Positions 32,500 through 45,544 of a stretch of DNA of 64,000 nt are shown piece by piece (positions within the stretch are counted from its first letter, which is position 1; every line of letters starts with the position of its first letter). Under the pieces are notes generated by a model, which saw nothing but the letters and a program-made list of their open reading frames with translations, made no database searches and was not told where the DNA came from. Location: contig JAPXFQ010002718.1 of the NCBI GenBank assembly GCA_028564705.1, positions 1,240,001-1,304,000 of the forward strand, given 5' to 3'. A program made the position numbers and the translations under genes. This DNA is from Apricaphanius iberus (taxonomy: Eukaryota > Chordata > Actinopteri > Cyprinodontiformes > Aphaniidae).

Positions 32500-35300
32500 C
32501 TGATCTAACAGCCACTTGTGCTCCCAGCAAAGTTTCTGCATCGGTATCTGAACAGAATTTTATTTAAATCACCCCAGTTTCTCATGCAGTCATGTTTCTT
32601 TCTGGTCATATACTAGGCTACAGCATTGTCTGCAGTTGATACTATGTCATGTTTTAAAAGACTGGCAGTCAGCTAATGGGAGGAGTCCTGCAATGTCACT
32701 GGTACCTGTTTCAAGATGGAATAAATGTATTCAGCCTATACAGTTTCTTTGCTATAACGCGGCCTACCCTTCACTGCTTCGTGGATTTTTTTAATGGCAC
32801 AATTTAAAGGCTTTCTTGACAGTGCACAATGCGCATTGTGTTCTGCGTCCTAAATGGTTGGATGAAGTTGTGAATCTCATCCTGTCATGTCCCCTGCGCT
32901 TGCCAAATTTATCATGTCTGGTTATAATAATCCTCTCATCCAGACAAAAAAAAAAGCAGCACAAACGATTGTCCATAATTATGTTCCTCACTGGGACACA
33001 ATCATAGACTGTAAAAAAGAATAGACAACGCCGCCTCGCTCCTCCCCGTTTACCAGAATGACATACTTTAATGGGGCAATTCATGGCGGATTTACAGACT
33101 CCTTCTCCCCAGCTCTGACGAAGCATGTTCCTAAAAAGGGCATAGGGGCGGGATCTTCACTGTAGACTCTGTCCTCACGGGGCGTGTATGGGCGTGTAGT
33201 TCGGTTGTAATCACGCCCATTCTGCTCCCGCATCTTTAGCTCTGATGCTAAACTTGGCTAGCTAAGCTAAAGACTAATAGCCGCATGCCTGACTGCTGCC
33301 GTATCTGAGCTCCTCCGACGGTTCTCCTATTTCTCTAACCTCAAAAGGTAAGAACTAGTAACTTGAAATATTTTATTAAAATGTAGTGTTACTATAATTA
33401 AATTCAAATGAAACAGACTGTCAATCAAAGTCCGGCCCCTCATTAGAAAACCAGCCTGGTTTCTATTTTTTTTTACTAGCCCAGCGTTATCTCAGGAAGA
33501 ATATGTAGCCATAGAAAGTTAAAAAAAAATTTAAACCAGGCATTAAAATCGTTTTTAACGTGTCTAAAGTCCAATGCTTTCCAATGGGGGCCTAGCGGCC
33601 AAATGGAGGTACTACAGCAATGGAGGAGCAATGGCGGCCTCCATTGTATGCGGTCACAAAGCAGAGCAGCCAGCGGCCATTGGACACAACACCTGTTCAG
33701 AGACCTTAAATGGAGAAAGAGGCATTTTACAGCCTTAAAACATAACTGTAAAAAAGTTGGGAAAAAATCAAAAAGGAAAATAACTTGATCCATTAGTGAA
33801 AGTAAATTATAGTGCAATGAATTATTAGTCATTCGTTATTTGGATACTGCTGCTGAAATGTACAGCTGTAAGTTAAATCTGAAGTTTCACCACACAGAAC
33901 GGTGTTGGGGTTGCAAAAGCAACACGTTTTGTTGTTGCGCATTCTGCTGGTGTGAGTACATATTATATCCAACATTGTTCTTTGTGCTACAATGTGGATT
34001 TTAATCATTCTTCCCAAGTGACAGCATAATGTTGGTTATGTTTAGAAAACAGATAAACCTCTGGCTTTTAACTTGTATTAATTTAATAAAGTTTTTTTCT
34101 AAGTAAACAGTTTTTAAATCAAAGATCAGCCTTTTTTGACAGACTAGAACACTAAGTTTTTTGTTTGGTTGAAAAACATTTGGAACAAGGAAGTTCAAAC
34201 CCCCTTTTCCATTGATCATAACTGCCAATAATCAATGCTCGAGGAAAAATCCCTCTGCCCAGCTTTCTAACCATGCAGAGGTTTAGAGTGGCTAAAGCAA
34301 ATGAGGTCGATTAGCAGTGTTTGGTAACAATCTGCATCAGGACATGTTGCTGTAAAATATCTCTGTCCCCGAACATTGAGTTTGGTATCTCATGATAGTC
34401 TTGACACTGTCACATAGCAACACCTTCTGTCAGAGTTCTCTTCAGATTCAAGTGAGACTGACTGCTACTGGAGACCCTTTGAATTTGAATTGAATTCCAC
34501 GTTGACATTTCACTCAACTTTATTTGAGTTCTATGTTTTTTATGAGGCTGCAACACTTATCTCCCTCCTCCCCCATTGGCTGCTGAAAGTGCACAGTTTC
34601 CTGAAAGCCAACACCTGGAAGGATCTTCTAAATTACTGCTTGCTGAAGATGGGTATTGTGTGCAGACCTAACGTTGAATTTAGCTGTGATCCCTCTCATT
34701 ACTTTGCATAAACAAAGAGTTTAGTGGCGTAAAAATGGAAAGGGGTCTGTATGTGATCCAGCATCGCCATTTCCAAGAGTTTACGGTAAACCCTGCCTGC
34801 ATGAGGATAAGCACATCCGCTCAAAAAAGAAGAAATGAGCCCCTGAGAGCAACACAATAAGCTATAAGGATTACCTTTACTCAGATATAATGTTATGAAA
34901 AACAATTTACATGATAGCTTGTGGGTGTTCAACAAAGCTTGTTGGCCAGCTACTGGTTTTGGTGCTAAGGTTTTTACTTCCTGACACCTGTGAGGTTAGA
35001 AATCACAAACTGTATAGCAAGGACCTGACCACATAGATATGACTTTAAAGGTTTAATGAAGGGAAAGGTCGAAAGGATGAGTCACCTGGCGAGAAGAGGT
35101 CACGTTGCAATTTTTTTTCCAATTTGACGGGGTCAAATAATCAGATCATAACACATTTAGTAGAATTTGTTATTCTAAATCCAAACCATATGAACACAGA
35201 ATCCATATGGTTCCATCACACATCTAGCAGATCAATAAGATACACGTATTATGAACATTTTGCAAGCTGTGGCTCTGGAAGCAGGTGAACTGCACTCCCA
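32500..35300. other. intergenic, no gene recognised
   Basis: 33000-33350 is somewhat richer in GC and ends 'cctcaaaaggtaagaac', which looks like a splice donor. No open frame or first-exon protein supports a gene. The rest is AT-rich with only short, meaningless open frames. Confidence 0.4.
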
Positions 35301-35304
35301 CTTA

Positions 35305-36586
35305 CAGTGGGGCAAAAAAGTATTTAGTCAGCCACCGATTGTGCAAGTTCTCCCACTTAAAATAATGATAGAGGTCAGTAATTTTCATCATAGGTACACT
35401 TCAACTGTGAGAGACAGAATGTAAAAAAACAACAACCAAGAATTCACATTGTAGGATTTTTACAGAATTTATTTGTAAATTAAGGTGGAAAATAAGTATT
35501 TGGTCAATAACAAAAATTCAACTCAATACTTTGTAATATAACCTTTGTTGGCTCAAAATCTCACGATACATGGCCCCATTTTTTCTTTCCTTAACACGGA
35601 TCAGTCGTCCTGTCCCCTTAGCAGAAAAACAGCCCCAAAGCATGATGTTTCCACCCCCTTGCTTCACAGTAGGTATGGTGTTCTTGGGATGCAACTCAGT
35701 ATTCTTCTTCCTCCAAAAACGACGAGTTGAGTTTATACCAAAAAGTTCTACTTTGGTTTCATCTGACCACATGACGTTCTCCCAATCCTTTGCTGTATCA
35801 TCCATGTGCTCTCTGGCAAACTTCAGACGGAAATGGACATGCACTTGCTTAAGCAGGGGGACACGTCTGGCACTGCAGGATTTGATTCCCTGTCATTGTA
35901 GTGTGTTACTGATGGTAACCTTTGTTACTTTGGTCCCAGCTCTCTGCAGGTCATTCACCAGGTCCCCCCGTGTGGTTCTGGGATTTTTGCTCACCGTTCT
36001 CATGATCATTTTGACCCCACGGGATGAGATCTTGCGTGGAGCCCCAGATCGAGGGAGATTATCAGTGGTCTTGTATGCCTTCCATTTTCTGATAATTGCT
36101 CCCACAGTTGATTTTTTCACACCAAGCTGCTTGTCTATTGTAGATTCACTCTTCCCAGTCAGGTGCAGGTCTACAATTCTTTTCCTGGTGTCTTTCGAAA
36201 GCTCTTTTTGTCTTGGCCATAGTGGAGTTTGGAGTCTGACTGTTTGAGGCTGTGGACAGGTGTCTTTTATACAGATAACGAGTTCAAACAGTTGCCACTA
36301 ATACAGGTAACGAGTGGAGGACAGAAGAGCTTCTTAAAGAAGAAGTTACAGGTCTGTGAGAGCCAGAGATCTTCCTTGTTTGAAGTGACCAAATACTTAT
36401 TTTCCACCATAATTTACAAGTAAATTCTTTAAATATCCTACAATGTGAATTGCTGGATTTTTTTCTCCAAATTCTGTCTCTCACAGTTGAAGTGTACCTA
36501 TGATGAAAATTACTGACCTCTATCATTATTTTAAGTTGGAGAACTTGCACAATGGGTGGCTGACTAAATACTTTTTTGCCCCACTG
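35305..36586 (-). mobile_element. Tc1-like element (CAGTGGGGCAAAAAAG ends)
   Basis: Inverted ends cagtggggcaaaaaagtatt and aatacttttttgccccactg are flanked by TA (35303-35304, 36587-36588). The terminal repeats extend ~150 bp ('cacttaaaataatgatagag' and its reverse near 36520). It carries a minus-strand transposase pseudogene. A second, more decayed member is at 42506-43640. Confidence 0.92.
35518..36230 (-). pseudogene. Tc1 transposase pseudogene with intact N-terminal half, C-terminus deleted
   Basis: Read from right to left: [60 protein letters not shown] (paired and HTH domain), a stop and frame break near 35890, then [20 protein letters not shown] (first catalytic Asp), [28 protein letters not shown]. 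After YREILSQ the sequence enters the terminal repeat. The second Asp and the Glu are missing, so it is non-autonomous. Confidence 0.88.
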
Positions 36587-37034
36587 TATAGAGGTAGAAT
36601 CCTCGCTCTCTTGCCCCACTGTAGACTGGAATTACTAGCCAACGCTTTTAAATCGGGGAACATTTCTCTAATTGAAGGGAACAGAATTCAGACAGACTGA
36701 AAGGAAGCTTTTCTGACCGTTTCAGCGGGAGGAAATCCCCCGCATGTGCTCCTTCTGCATCAGGAGTTGGGCTAGATAGATCAGTCACTGCAGGAGATCT
36801 GCTCCATGCCTCTGTAACGCATGTGACGTCACGTTATCCCAGACATTGATATTCCCAGATGCTCTCTAGCCAAACTGACAGAGAATTAGTTACTTCACCC
36901 AAACAGTTTTTTTTGTTAAAAAAAGAAGTAAAAATATGTATCGTCTTCCTATCTTGCCACTAAGAAAATGTGAAGCCCCCACAGGGTTGTAAGATCATTG
37001 TGAAGACACATCAGTCTGAACAAAGAGAGTGTTC

Positions 37035-37120
37035 CCAGAGTGAAACATGGTGGTGGCTACATCATGCTGTGGGTATGCTTCTCTGCAGCAGAATCAGGGA
37101 ACTTAATGAAATAGAAAACG
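37035..37120 (+). mobile_element. Tc1-type transposase scrap
   Basis: The frame from 37040 reads VKHGGGYIMLWVCFSAAESG, the conserved central block of Tc1 transposases, then a stop. Nothing else of the element is recognisable. Confidence 0.6.
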
Positions 37121-37453
37121 ACTTTAATGCTGCTTTTTTGTTGGTTTGTCATAAACCCTCCATTAAAATACAGTTATGTTTGTAGTTGTAATGTGACGAA
37201 GAGTGAAGGTGTTTCCCAGGCATTATTAATCCTTATTTTTCATGCGTTAGCAAAAAATAAAAGTGGTGTCTGTTACTCTATTACTGCGCCATCAATGGAT
37301 TAGATTGGACTAGTTTATGCAGAGGATTTTTTTACGTAGTGCCCTGTGTCTGCCACCTGGGGGCAGTAATGATGTTACACAGTAGAATGAAGCCACAACA
37401 CAGGGAGGCTTTAGGGTGCCAAATGAATACTCAACAGAGCTAAAGGAGAACTG

Positions 37454-37580
<127 letters not shown>

Positions 37581-40120
37581 CTTAATGGGCTTTCAGGACT
37601 TATTTTATTTGAAACCCATAGCGTTGAATACGCCTTCAAAACAACTTAGAGTTTAAAACAAAAAGTGGTCAGCTGCTTTGGACCCGCTCCAGTGAACCCA
37701 CATTGACATTTGTTGAGGTCATTTTCTAAGCACACGGCTCATGGCAAGAAGTGCTTGACATGGGGCTCATTAATGTGAAGACTTTCAACAGGTATTCAGA
37801 TCTTGTGCTCCAGCGATAAGGAACCGTCAGTCTGCATTCCTTACTGCTTTTCCCTATTGTTTGTCAGCTTTTCTTTAAAGTCTTTAAATTCCTGAGTCTA
37901 AAGTTCAAAAGTCAGATATATTTCACTTTTGCAATTACTCATGAGGACGAGACAGAACCAATGACAACCACCTGTCTATGTTTTTATTTCTTAATGCAAT
38001 CGAGAGCCAAACTAACGTGTCTTTTGATCCTGATCACAGCTGAAAGGAAGCATAGGGATAGTTCCTTGTGGAAAACTTTCAGATGAAAGATCTTAGACAT
38101 TTCAGGGTTGTACTGTAAATTCTTTCTCAAAAGCTTTGCGCAGGGGGACGTGTCCTTTACAGATGGCATTTAGAGGCTGGACTAAGACACTTGTAAGTTG
38201 GAATACCTCAACAATGAGTTTTACAATGAGATCCCATTGCTGCGAAAAGGTGGTGGTGACAAATAGATTTCCTGAGAAATAGTTTGCACACATAGTAAAC
38301 CAAGCTAACCCTACAACACACTAAAGAACCTTTCAGGTGTGAAAATCTGTGAAGCAGAAACCCCAGAAAACATTACAACCAGCAATAACCCTACACTCCA
38401 ACTTATACACTCCCTAGAATGATTAATCATACCCCTTCAACTTTTATACATTCACTACTAATAAATGTTAATGCGTTTCATTCTGTTTTTGTATGAAGCA
38501 GCAACACAAAGCAGTTGTGAAGTGGAAGAGAAAAACAAAAACACTGCGGTTACAGCTGTAACCCCACTAGCTTTTTACATCTGGAACAGGGCCGTACGGA
38601 TACCTTTAGAGGGGCAGGTGCTCCAAGTTAAAGGAGGGCACACAGAGAGAGATTTTAAATTGGCTTACAACATAATATATAGTACAACATCGTCCTGATA
38701 AACAACAACCAATATTCAAAAATAATCTAACAGAGAATCGCAACATAATGCATCAAGTTCGCCAGACGGTAACCATGGAAAGCAGAAGTAGCCTGCTTTT
38801 TATCCGATGCGGTTCAATGTTGCTGTATACTGTAGGCGCCGCTACTGGGCTGTGTTGATCAAAGACTATAAAAAACATAAAAAAATAGGAGAGCTCGTAG
38901 CTGATTGTATATGTGTTATAAAGTACATTTGAGAATTATTTAACTTGCTGCTAGGTTTTTACTGGATAATACAACCTAATATCTGACTGGTTAACCTCCA
39001 CAGAATCTCAGCTGCAGACAGCTTTAAATGTAAAAACAGCTCAGAGTGGCTGGCTCTACTTTTCTATAGACGTGTTAGCATTTCATTGAGATTCAGATCT
39101 TTAAAGTCAAGAGATGAAAAAAATATATCTATATATCTTTATATAACATTTATTTGAAAAACATTCTAAAGTTTTATTATAATTTTCACATGTGTAAATA
39201 TTAATTTTAGGACATTTTAATTTATTGAATTGTGGTTCCTCTGGCATTTCATACTACAAATTGTTGCTATAGTGGCTATTTTCAGCTACTACTTATGTGA
39301 CACCTGCTAAGGCTTTGTGCCCAACCTTTCTGGTTGAAGGTCCACTGCAGTAACTTAATTTCACCTCCTGCCCAGATCCAGTGTGCAGTGGTGAGAACAC
39401 GCGAGGTAACTTTAGGTGAAAGGAGCAGAGAGCTAACCTGAGCTTTGAGGCATCTTCCTTCCACTGTGCCGTTCCTTCATATCAAAGTGATGGAGGCTGC
39501 CTGAATCTTAGAGGAGGGACGGTCTTTCTTCCCGGCCTGTAGTGCACTGAGCATTTTGCTTAGACTTGAAGCAGCACAATAAACTGAAAATCTAAAGAAA
39601 CATAGAAATGGAGACTAGATTTTTCTTACAAACAGGCCCATTAAAAAAAATATACCTATCGATAATTTGATAGTTGGTGGACCCAGTTCTGATCTTTCCC
39701 TCTACTATGGACTTGGGACAATTGTCAGCGGCTATGGTGGTAAAAGAAGAGATCAAAATTGGCAGCAGTTCCACAGTGCACACACAGCAGGTTAATTTCA
39801 CTTTGTCAGCTAACACAAGACATCTTAAGAAGACAGAGTATATAGTAATCTAGTAATAAAAGACAGTGAATAAAGAAATCTAAACTTCTGCAGCTATTAT
39901 CGTATACACTCTACTTACCAACAGCCTCTCTCGCAATGCTAAGCAGCTGAAGAGTGGAGAGAGAGGCACAATGAGCATCGGTTAATGGTCATAATGTGAC
40001 TGACAACAGTTGTCTTTTTTATTTTTTTGGACATCATGGAGGAACGGGGAAGGGGCCCCAAGCACCGTCCGCCCCCCATCTCTGCACGTGGCTGTTCTAG
40101 AAGCAGGTTTTTAATTCAGC
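37581..40120. other. intergenic, nothing recognised
   Basis: AT-rich sequence with no exon-like frame, RNA gene or clear element boundary. Confidence 0.4.
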
Positions 40121-40124
40121 ATTA

Positions 40125-40525
40125 CCAAGTGTGTAGCGTTAGCCATCTTCCCATGAACTCTGAGCAACTTTACCAAATCCAGATGAGAAAAATCCCCACA
40201 GCATGGCACCGACAACCCCGTGTTGTAGAGCAATGGGTTGTTTTAGGGTGATGCCTTTTTTCACCACACATGGTGTTTTGCAGATAGACCAGAAAGCTCC
40301 ATTTTGGTCTGATAATGAAATGAACAGCACTTCATAAGAAGTTCAAAGATTATAATGTTGGTTTTTTAAACCCGATCCTCTTTTAAACTACTCCACAACT
40401 TTCTCCTTAACCGGACTGTTGAGTTACTTGGTCTTCCTAATGCTGCATTGTTCCTAGTGTTCAAAAGAAAATTCTCTACTGATAAGATGACTTCTAAAGA
40501 TAATCAGGTGCACTGGATTTTTATC
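40125..40525 (-). mobile_element. degenerate Tc1-type remnant
   Basis: Minus-strand words AMLWGFFSSGFGKVAQSSWE and 'LSDQNGAFW' correspond to the SDE and MLWG blocks of a Tc1-like transposase. No terminal repeats were identified. Confidence 0.45.
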
Positions 40526-40586
40526 CATGGGTATCAGAGTAAGAGGGTTTGAAAGCCAATTCCTACCACACTAATCAGAGTTTTAT

Positions 40587-41772
40587 TTGTTAAATAATAT
40601 TCTCATAGCCTCAGACAATGGACTGGTGACCATTCTGGTCCTGTTAGACCTCAGTGCTGCCTTTGACACTGTTGATCACAATATTCTCATAGAAAGGCTT
40701 CAAAGTGTCGGTATAATAGGAACAGCACTAGGCTGGTTTAAATCTTATTTGTCTAACAGATTTCAGTTTGTTCAGATAAATGATAAATCTTCCTCAACCT
40801 CAATAGTTACTTGCGGAGTACCACAGGGTTCAGTGCTTGGGCCGATTCTTTTTACTATACATATGCTTCCTATTGGTAAAATAATTAGGCAGCATGGGAT
40901 AAATTTCCATAGTTTTGCAGATGATACACAGCTATATCTATCCATAAATCCTGATGAATCCAATCAGTTAGGTAGACTACAGGCAAGTCTGGTAGGGATA
41001 AAAACTTGGATGACTAAACTTCTTGCTTCTAAATTCTGATTAAACAGAAGTTGTCGTCTTTGGACCAGATGCTCTGAAAAAGAAACTACTTAGTCAACCT
41101 CTTCACCTGGACGGCATTAAATTAGCCTCCAATAATAAAGCAAAGAACCTCTGTGTTATTTTTGACCAAGATATGTCATTTAGATCTCACATTAAAGAAG
41201 TCTCTAGGATTTCCTCTTTTCACCTGAGGAATATTACAAAAATTAGAACCATCCTGTCCAGGAGTGATGCTGAAAAACTAGTCCATGCCTTTGTTACTTC
41301 AAGGCTGGATTACTGTAACTCTTTATTATCAGGTAGTCCACAGAAAACAATGAAAAGTCTTCAGTTAGTCCAAAATGCTGCTGCTAGGATTCTGATGAAT
41401 ATTAAAAGAAGAGATGACATTTCCCCTGTTTTAGCTTCTCTTCTCTGGCTCCATGTGAGCTCTAGAATAGAATTCAAGATCCTCCTTCTGACATATAAAG
41501 CTCTAAATAATCTATCTCCATTATACATAAGAGACCTGATTGTTTCATATGTTCCTAACAGTGCCCTTCGCTCTCAGACTGCAGGTTTACTGGTAGTTCC
41601 TAGGATTTCTAAAAGTAGAATGGGTGGCAGATCTTTCAGTTATCAGGCTACCCTCCTATGGAACCAGCTCCCATGGTTGGTTCGTGAAGCAGACAATTTG
41701 TATATCTTTAAAACTAGGCTTAAAACTTTCCGCTTTGACAAAGCTTACAGTTACAGACAGGTTAACAGGTAG
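40587..41772 (+). pseudogene. LINE ORF2 (reverse transcriptase) pseudogene
   Basis: Two open blocks, 40587-41039 and 41173-41772, are separated by a stop and frame break around 41038-41170, where the NKTEVVVFG-type region should be. The SFADD catalytic motif is present. The endonuclease is absent. Confidence 0.88.
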
Positions 41773-41945
41773 TTAGAGACAGGTTAATGTTAGTAGTCAG
41801 CTAGAGTGTCAAGAGCTAGGAAGAGATAGGAAGAGGTAGAGTAGCTAGATAGAGATAAATTAATGTAAGCCAGGTAGAGAGTGTTAGTAGCTAGGTCTCC
41901 CAGTAGCTAGGAGACAGGTTAATGTTAGTAGCTATGCTGCTTTAG
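41770..41945 (+). repeat. purine-rich tandem region in LINE 3' UTR
   Basis: 'gacaggttaatgttagtag' occurs at about 41777 and again at about 41920, with many 'agctagg' and 'agagata' words between. The LINE copies at 950-1795 and 46,760-48,380 lack this block at the same place. Confidence 0.6.
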
Positions 41946-42505
41946 GCTGTTGGAGGACATTATTAGGGTCTGTTCCTACTTTCTCTCCTATTTCTCCCCA
42001 ACTGCATGATGTGTTGTCAGTTCAATTGCTAACCTGTTTTCTCTTAGTCTCTTCCTACAGTAGGTGCTCCTGACCCGCCCTGCTTGACGACCCTGACTAA
42101 GATGGCATTGCAGTGACGGAAAGTTCTCCACGTCCTGCAACAAACTTCTGCATCAGTTCTGTTGCTCTTTCTGTGTCTCTGTTCTGTATTCTCCAAACCA
42201 CAGATGGTCTCGGCAGATGACCGCTTGTGCTGAGCCTGGTTCTGCTGGAGGTTTCTTCCTGTTAAAAAGGAGTTTTTCCTTTCCACTGTTGCTTCATGCT
42301 TGCTCAGTGTGAGGGATTGCTGAGAATTACACGACACAATCTTCTGTGGTTCTCTAATTTCCTACATTGTATTGTAATAACTCTTCTTGTAAATTGCCTT
42401 GAGATGACATCTGTTGTGAAACAGTGCTATATAAATAAAACTGAATTGAACTGAATTGAAACATACATTTAATTGTGTCTTCCTTCCATTTCAGCGGTTA
42501 GAGTA

Positions 42506-43640
42506 CTGCAAAAAAATGTTTTTATCGGCCACCAATCGTGCAATTTCTTCCACTTAAAAAGAGGAAAGGCCTGTCATTTTCTTTATAGGTATACCTCAAC
42601 TATGAGAGACAGAACGAGAGAAGAAATTCAGAAAATTAAATGGTCTGAATTTTAAAGAATTTGTTTGCCAATTATGGTGAAAAAATAAGTTTTGGTCTAT
42701 AACAGAAGTTCATCTCAATCCTTTGTAATATTCCCTTTGTTGGTAATGACAAAGTTCAAATGTTTTCTGTAAGTCTTTACCCCAAAGCATGATGTTTCCA
42801 CCCTCATGCTTCACAGTAGGTATGGTGTTCTTCGGATGCAACTCGGCATTCTTTCTCCTCCAAACATTACAAGTAGTGTTTACCAGAAGTTCTATTTTGG
42901 TTTCTTTTGACCATATGACATTCTCCCAATCCTCTCCTAATCTAAATGCTCTCTAGCAAACTTCAGACGGACCTGGACATGTATTGGCTTAAACAAGTAG
43001 ACATGTCCGGGACTGCAGGATTTGAGTCCCTGCTAGTGTAGTGTATTACTGATGGTAGCCTTTGTTACTTTGGTCCCAACTCTCTACAGGTTATTCACCA
43101 GGTCCCCCTGTGTGTTTCTGGGATAAATGCTCACTGTTCTTGTGATCATTTTGAACCCACGGAGTGAGATCTTGCGTGGAGCCCCATATCGAGGGAGATG
43201 ATCAGTGGTTTTATATGTCTTCCATTTTCTAATAATTGCTTCTACAGTTGATATTTTTCACACCAAGCTGCTTACCCACCTCAGATTGAGTCTGGTGCAG
43301 GTGTAACATTTTGCTTGTTTCCTTTAACAGTTCTTTGGTCTTGGCCTTATTGAAGTTTAACTGTTTAAGATGTGGACAGGTGTCTTTTATACTGATAAGT
43401 TCAAACAGGTGTCATCAGTACAGGTAACAAGTGGAGGACAGAGGACAGGTCTGTAAGAATCAGAAATATTGCTTTTTTCTTTTAAAAATCACACCATGTG
43501 ATATTCTGGATTTTATTGTCCACACTTTGTCTCTCATTATTGAGGTATACCTATGAAGAAAATTACAGACCTCTCTCATCTTTTTAAGTGGGAAAACTTG
43601 AACAATTTGGTGGATATCTGAATACTTTTTTGCCCCACTG
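42506..43640 (-). mobile_element. decayed relative of the 35,305-36,586 Tc1-like element
   Basis: The right end aatacttttttgccccactg plus TA is identical to the other copy. The left end (ctgcaaaaaaatgtttttat, cggccaccaatcgtgcaa) is mutated. Inside, blocks such as 'caaagcatgatgtttccacc', 'cggtatggtgttctt'-like and 'ggatttgagtccctg' match 35,600-36,100 at roughly 80-85% by eye. No transposase frame survives. Confidence 0.85.
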
Positions 43641-43787
43641 TATTTGCTTCTTTGCGTTTGCATCAAATCCCATGAAAACACGTTGAGGTTCATAAAGCTG
43701 GAAGGTGACAAAATGTCAAAAATCTAAAACACTTTAAAGTAACTGTAAATTATGATTACAGAGATGACATATACTGTGTCACATATA

Positions 43788-45542
43788 CACTCAACAAAAA
43801 TATAAACGCAACACCTTTGTTTCTGCTCCCATTTTTCATGAGATGGACTTAAAGATCTAAAATTCATTCCAGATACACAATATTACCATTTCTGTCAAAC
43901 AATGTTCACAAATCAGTCTAAATGTGTGATAGTGAGCACTTCTTCTTTGCTGAGATAATTCACCCCACCTCACAGGTGTGCCACATCAAGATAGTGACCT
44001 GACATCATGATTAGTGCACAGGTTTACCTTATACTGCCCACAATAAAAGGCCACCCTGGAATGTGCCGTTTTTTGCTTTGTTGGGGGTCTGGGGACTCAG
44101 AACCGGTCATTATGTGGTGTGACCACCATTTGCCTCATGCAGTGCAACACATCTTCGCATAGAGTTTATCAGATTGTCAATTTTAGCCTGTGGAATGTTG
44201 GTCCACTTCTCTTCAATGGCTCTGGGAAGTTGTTGGATATTAGTGGGAACTGGTACACGCTGTCGTATACGCCGGTCAAGCACATCCCAAACATGCTCAA
44301 TGGGTGACATGTCCGGTGAGTATGCTGGCCATGAAAGAACTGGGACATTTTCCGCTTCCAAGAATTGTGTAAAGATCCTTGCAACATGGGGCCGTGCATT
44401 ATCTTGCTGAAACATGAGGTGATGTTCATGGATGTATGGCACAACAATGGGCCTCAGGATCTCATCACAGTATCTCGGTGCATTCAAAATGCCATCAATA
44501 AAATGCACCTGTGTTCCACCACCATGGGCCACTCGATCCACAACATTGACATCAGCAAAGCGCTCACCCACACGACGCCACACACGCTGTCTGCCATCTG
44601 CCTTGAACAATGTAAACCGAGATTCATCCGTGAAGAGAACATCTCACCATCGAATGTGAGCATTTGCCCACTCAAGTCTGTTACGGCGACGAGCTGGAGT
44701 CAGGTCAAGACCCCGATGAGGACAACGAGCATGCAGTTGAGCTTCCCTGAGACGGTTTCTGACAGTTTGTGCAGAAATTGTTTGGTTATGCAAACCGATT
44801 GTTTCAGCAGCTGTCTGAGTGGCTGTTCTCAGACAATCTTGGAGGTGAACCTGCTGGATGTGGAGGTCCTGGGCTGGTGTGGTTACACGTGGTCTGCGGT
44901 TGTGAGGCCGGTTGGATGTACTGCCATATACTCTGAAACGCCTTTGGAGACGGCTTATGGTGGAGAGATGAACATTCAATGCACGAGCAACAGATCTGGT
45001 TGACATTCCTGCTGTCAGCATGCCATTTGCACGCTCCCTCAATGCTTGTGACATCTGTGGCATTTTGCTGTGAGACAAAACAGTTCCTACTAATATCCAA
45101 CAACTTCGCACAGCCATTGAAGAGGAGTGGACCAACATTCCACAGGCCACAATTGACAATCTGATAAACTGTATGCGAAGATGTGTTCCACTGCATGAGG
45201 CAAATGGTGGTCACACCAGATACTGACCGGTTCTGAGTCCCCAGACCCCCAATAAAGCAAAAAACTGCACATTCCAGGGTGGCCTTTTATTGTGGGCAGT
45301 ATAAGGTACACCTGTGCACTAATCATGATGTCAGATCACCATCTTGATGTGGCACACCTGTGGGGTGGGATGGATTATCTCAGCAAAGCAGAAGTGCTCA
45401 CTATCACACATTTAGACTGATTTGTGAACAATGTTTGAGAGAAATGGTCATGTGTATCTGGAATTAATTTTAGATCTTTAAGTCCATCCCATGAAGAATG
45501 GGAGCAGAAACAAAGGTGTTGCGTTTATATTTTTGTTGAGTC
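43788..45542 (-). mobile_element. Tc1-like element copy C, end-duplicated chimera
   Basis: Flanked by TA (43786-43787, 45543-45544). The transposase is on the minus strand. Both termini carry the transposase 3' end: the arms 43788-44252 and 45081-45542 are inverted repeats of about 460 bp, against ~285 bp in copies A and B. The normal 5' terminal repeat is replaced by a second copy of the 3' end, joined just before the start codon at 45080/45081. Confidence 0.92.
44107..45063 (-). pseudogene. Tc1-family DD34E transposase, most complete copy (C), one internal stop
   Basis: From 45063: MPQMSQALRERANGML, HTH words ([18 protein letters not shown]), the paired-type linker [20 protein letters not shown], and a TGA at 44644-44646 created by a 15-nt in-frame deletion. 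In the same frame follow [20 protein letters not shown], a 42-nt in-frame gap after HGGG, TQVHFIDGILNAPRYCDEIL, FQQDNARPHVARIFTQFL (second Asp), and [16 protein letters not shown] (Glu; 34 residues between, hence DD34E). The first-Asp block (TDES) is upstream of the ATG at 44610 and still readable. Nearly intact but inactive. Confidence 0.9.
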
Positions 45543-45544
45543 TA

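Larger units (their letters stand above)
40587..42462 (+). mobile_element. L2/CR1-type LINE, 5'-truncated
   Basis: The plus strand carries the reverse transcriptase (VLLDLSAAFDTVDHN, CGVPQGSVLGPILF, SFADDTQLYLSI), a stop at about 41038, and the C-terminal region (RSHIKEVSRISSFHLRNITK, FVTSRLDYCNSLLSG, LVQNAAARILM, LRSQTAGLLVVPRISKSRMG, SYQATLLWNQLPW). A purine-rich spacer, a 3' UTR and the tail 'ctatataaataaaactgaat' with repeated 'tgaattgaac' units follow. Same family as the pieces at 950, 46,760 and 16,112. Confidence 0.9.

Noticed and set aside
33000..33360. First exon and promoter of an unknown gene (GC-richer, with a 'ggtaag' donor)
   Set aside because: No coding frame, no downstream exons, and words similar to dispersed fish repeats (tagactgtaaaaaa).
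35570..36247. 225-codon plus-strand open frame
   Set aside because: It is antisense to the minus-strand Tc1 transposase with recognisable SDE and MLWG blocks; no domain of its own.
44365..45003. 212-codon plus-strand open frame
   Set aside because: Antisense shadow of the copy C transposase.
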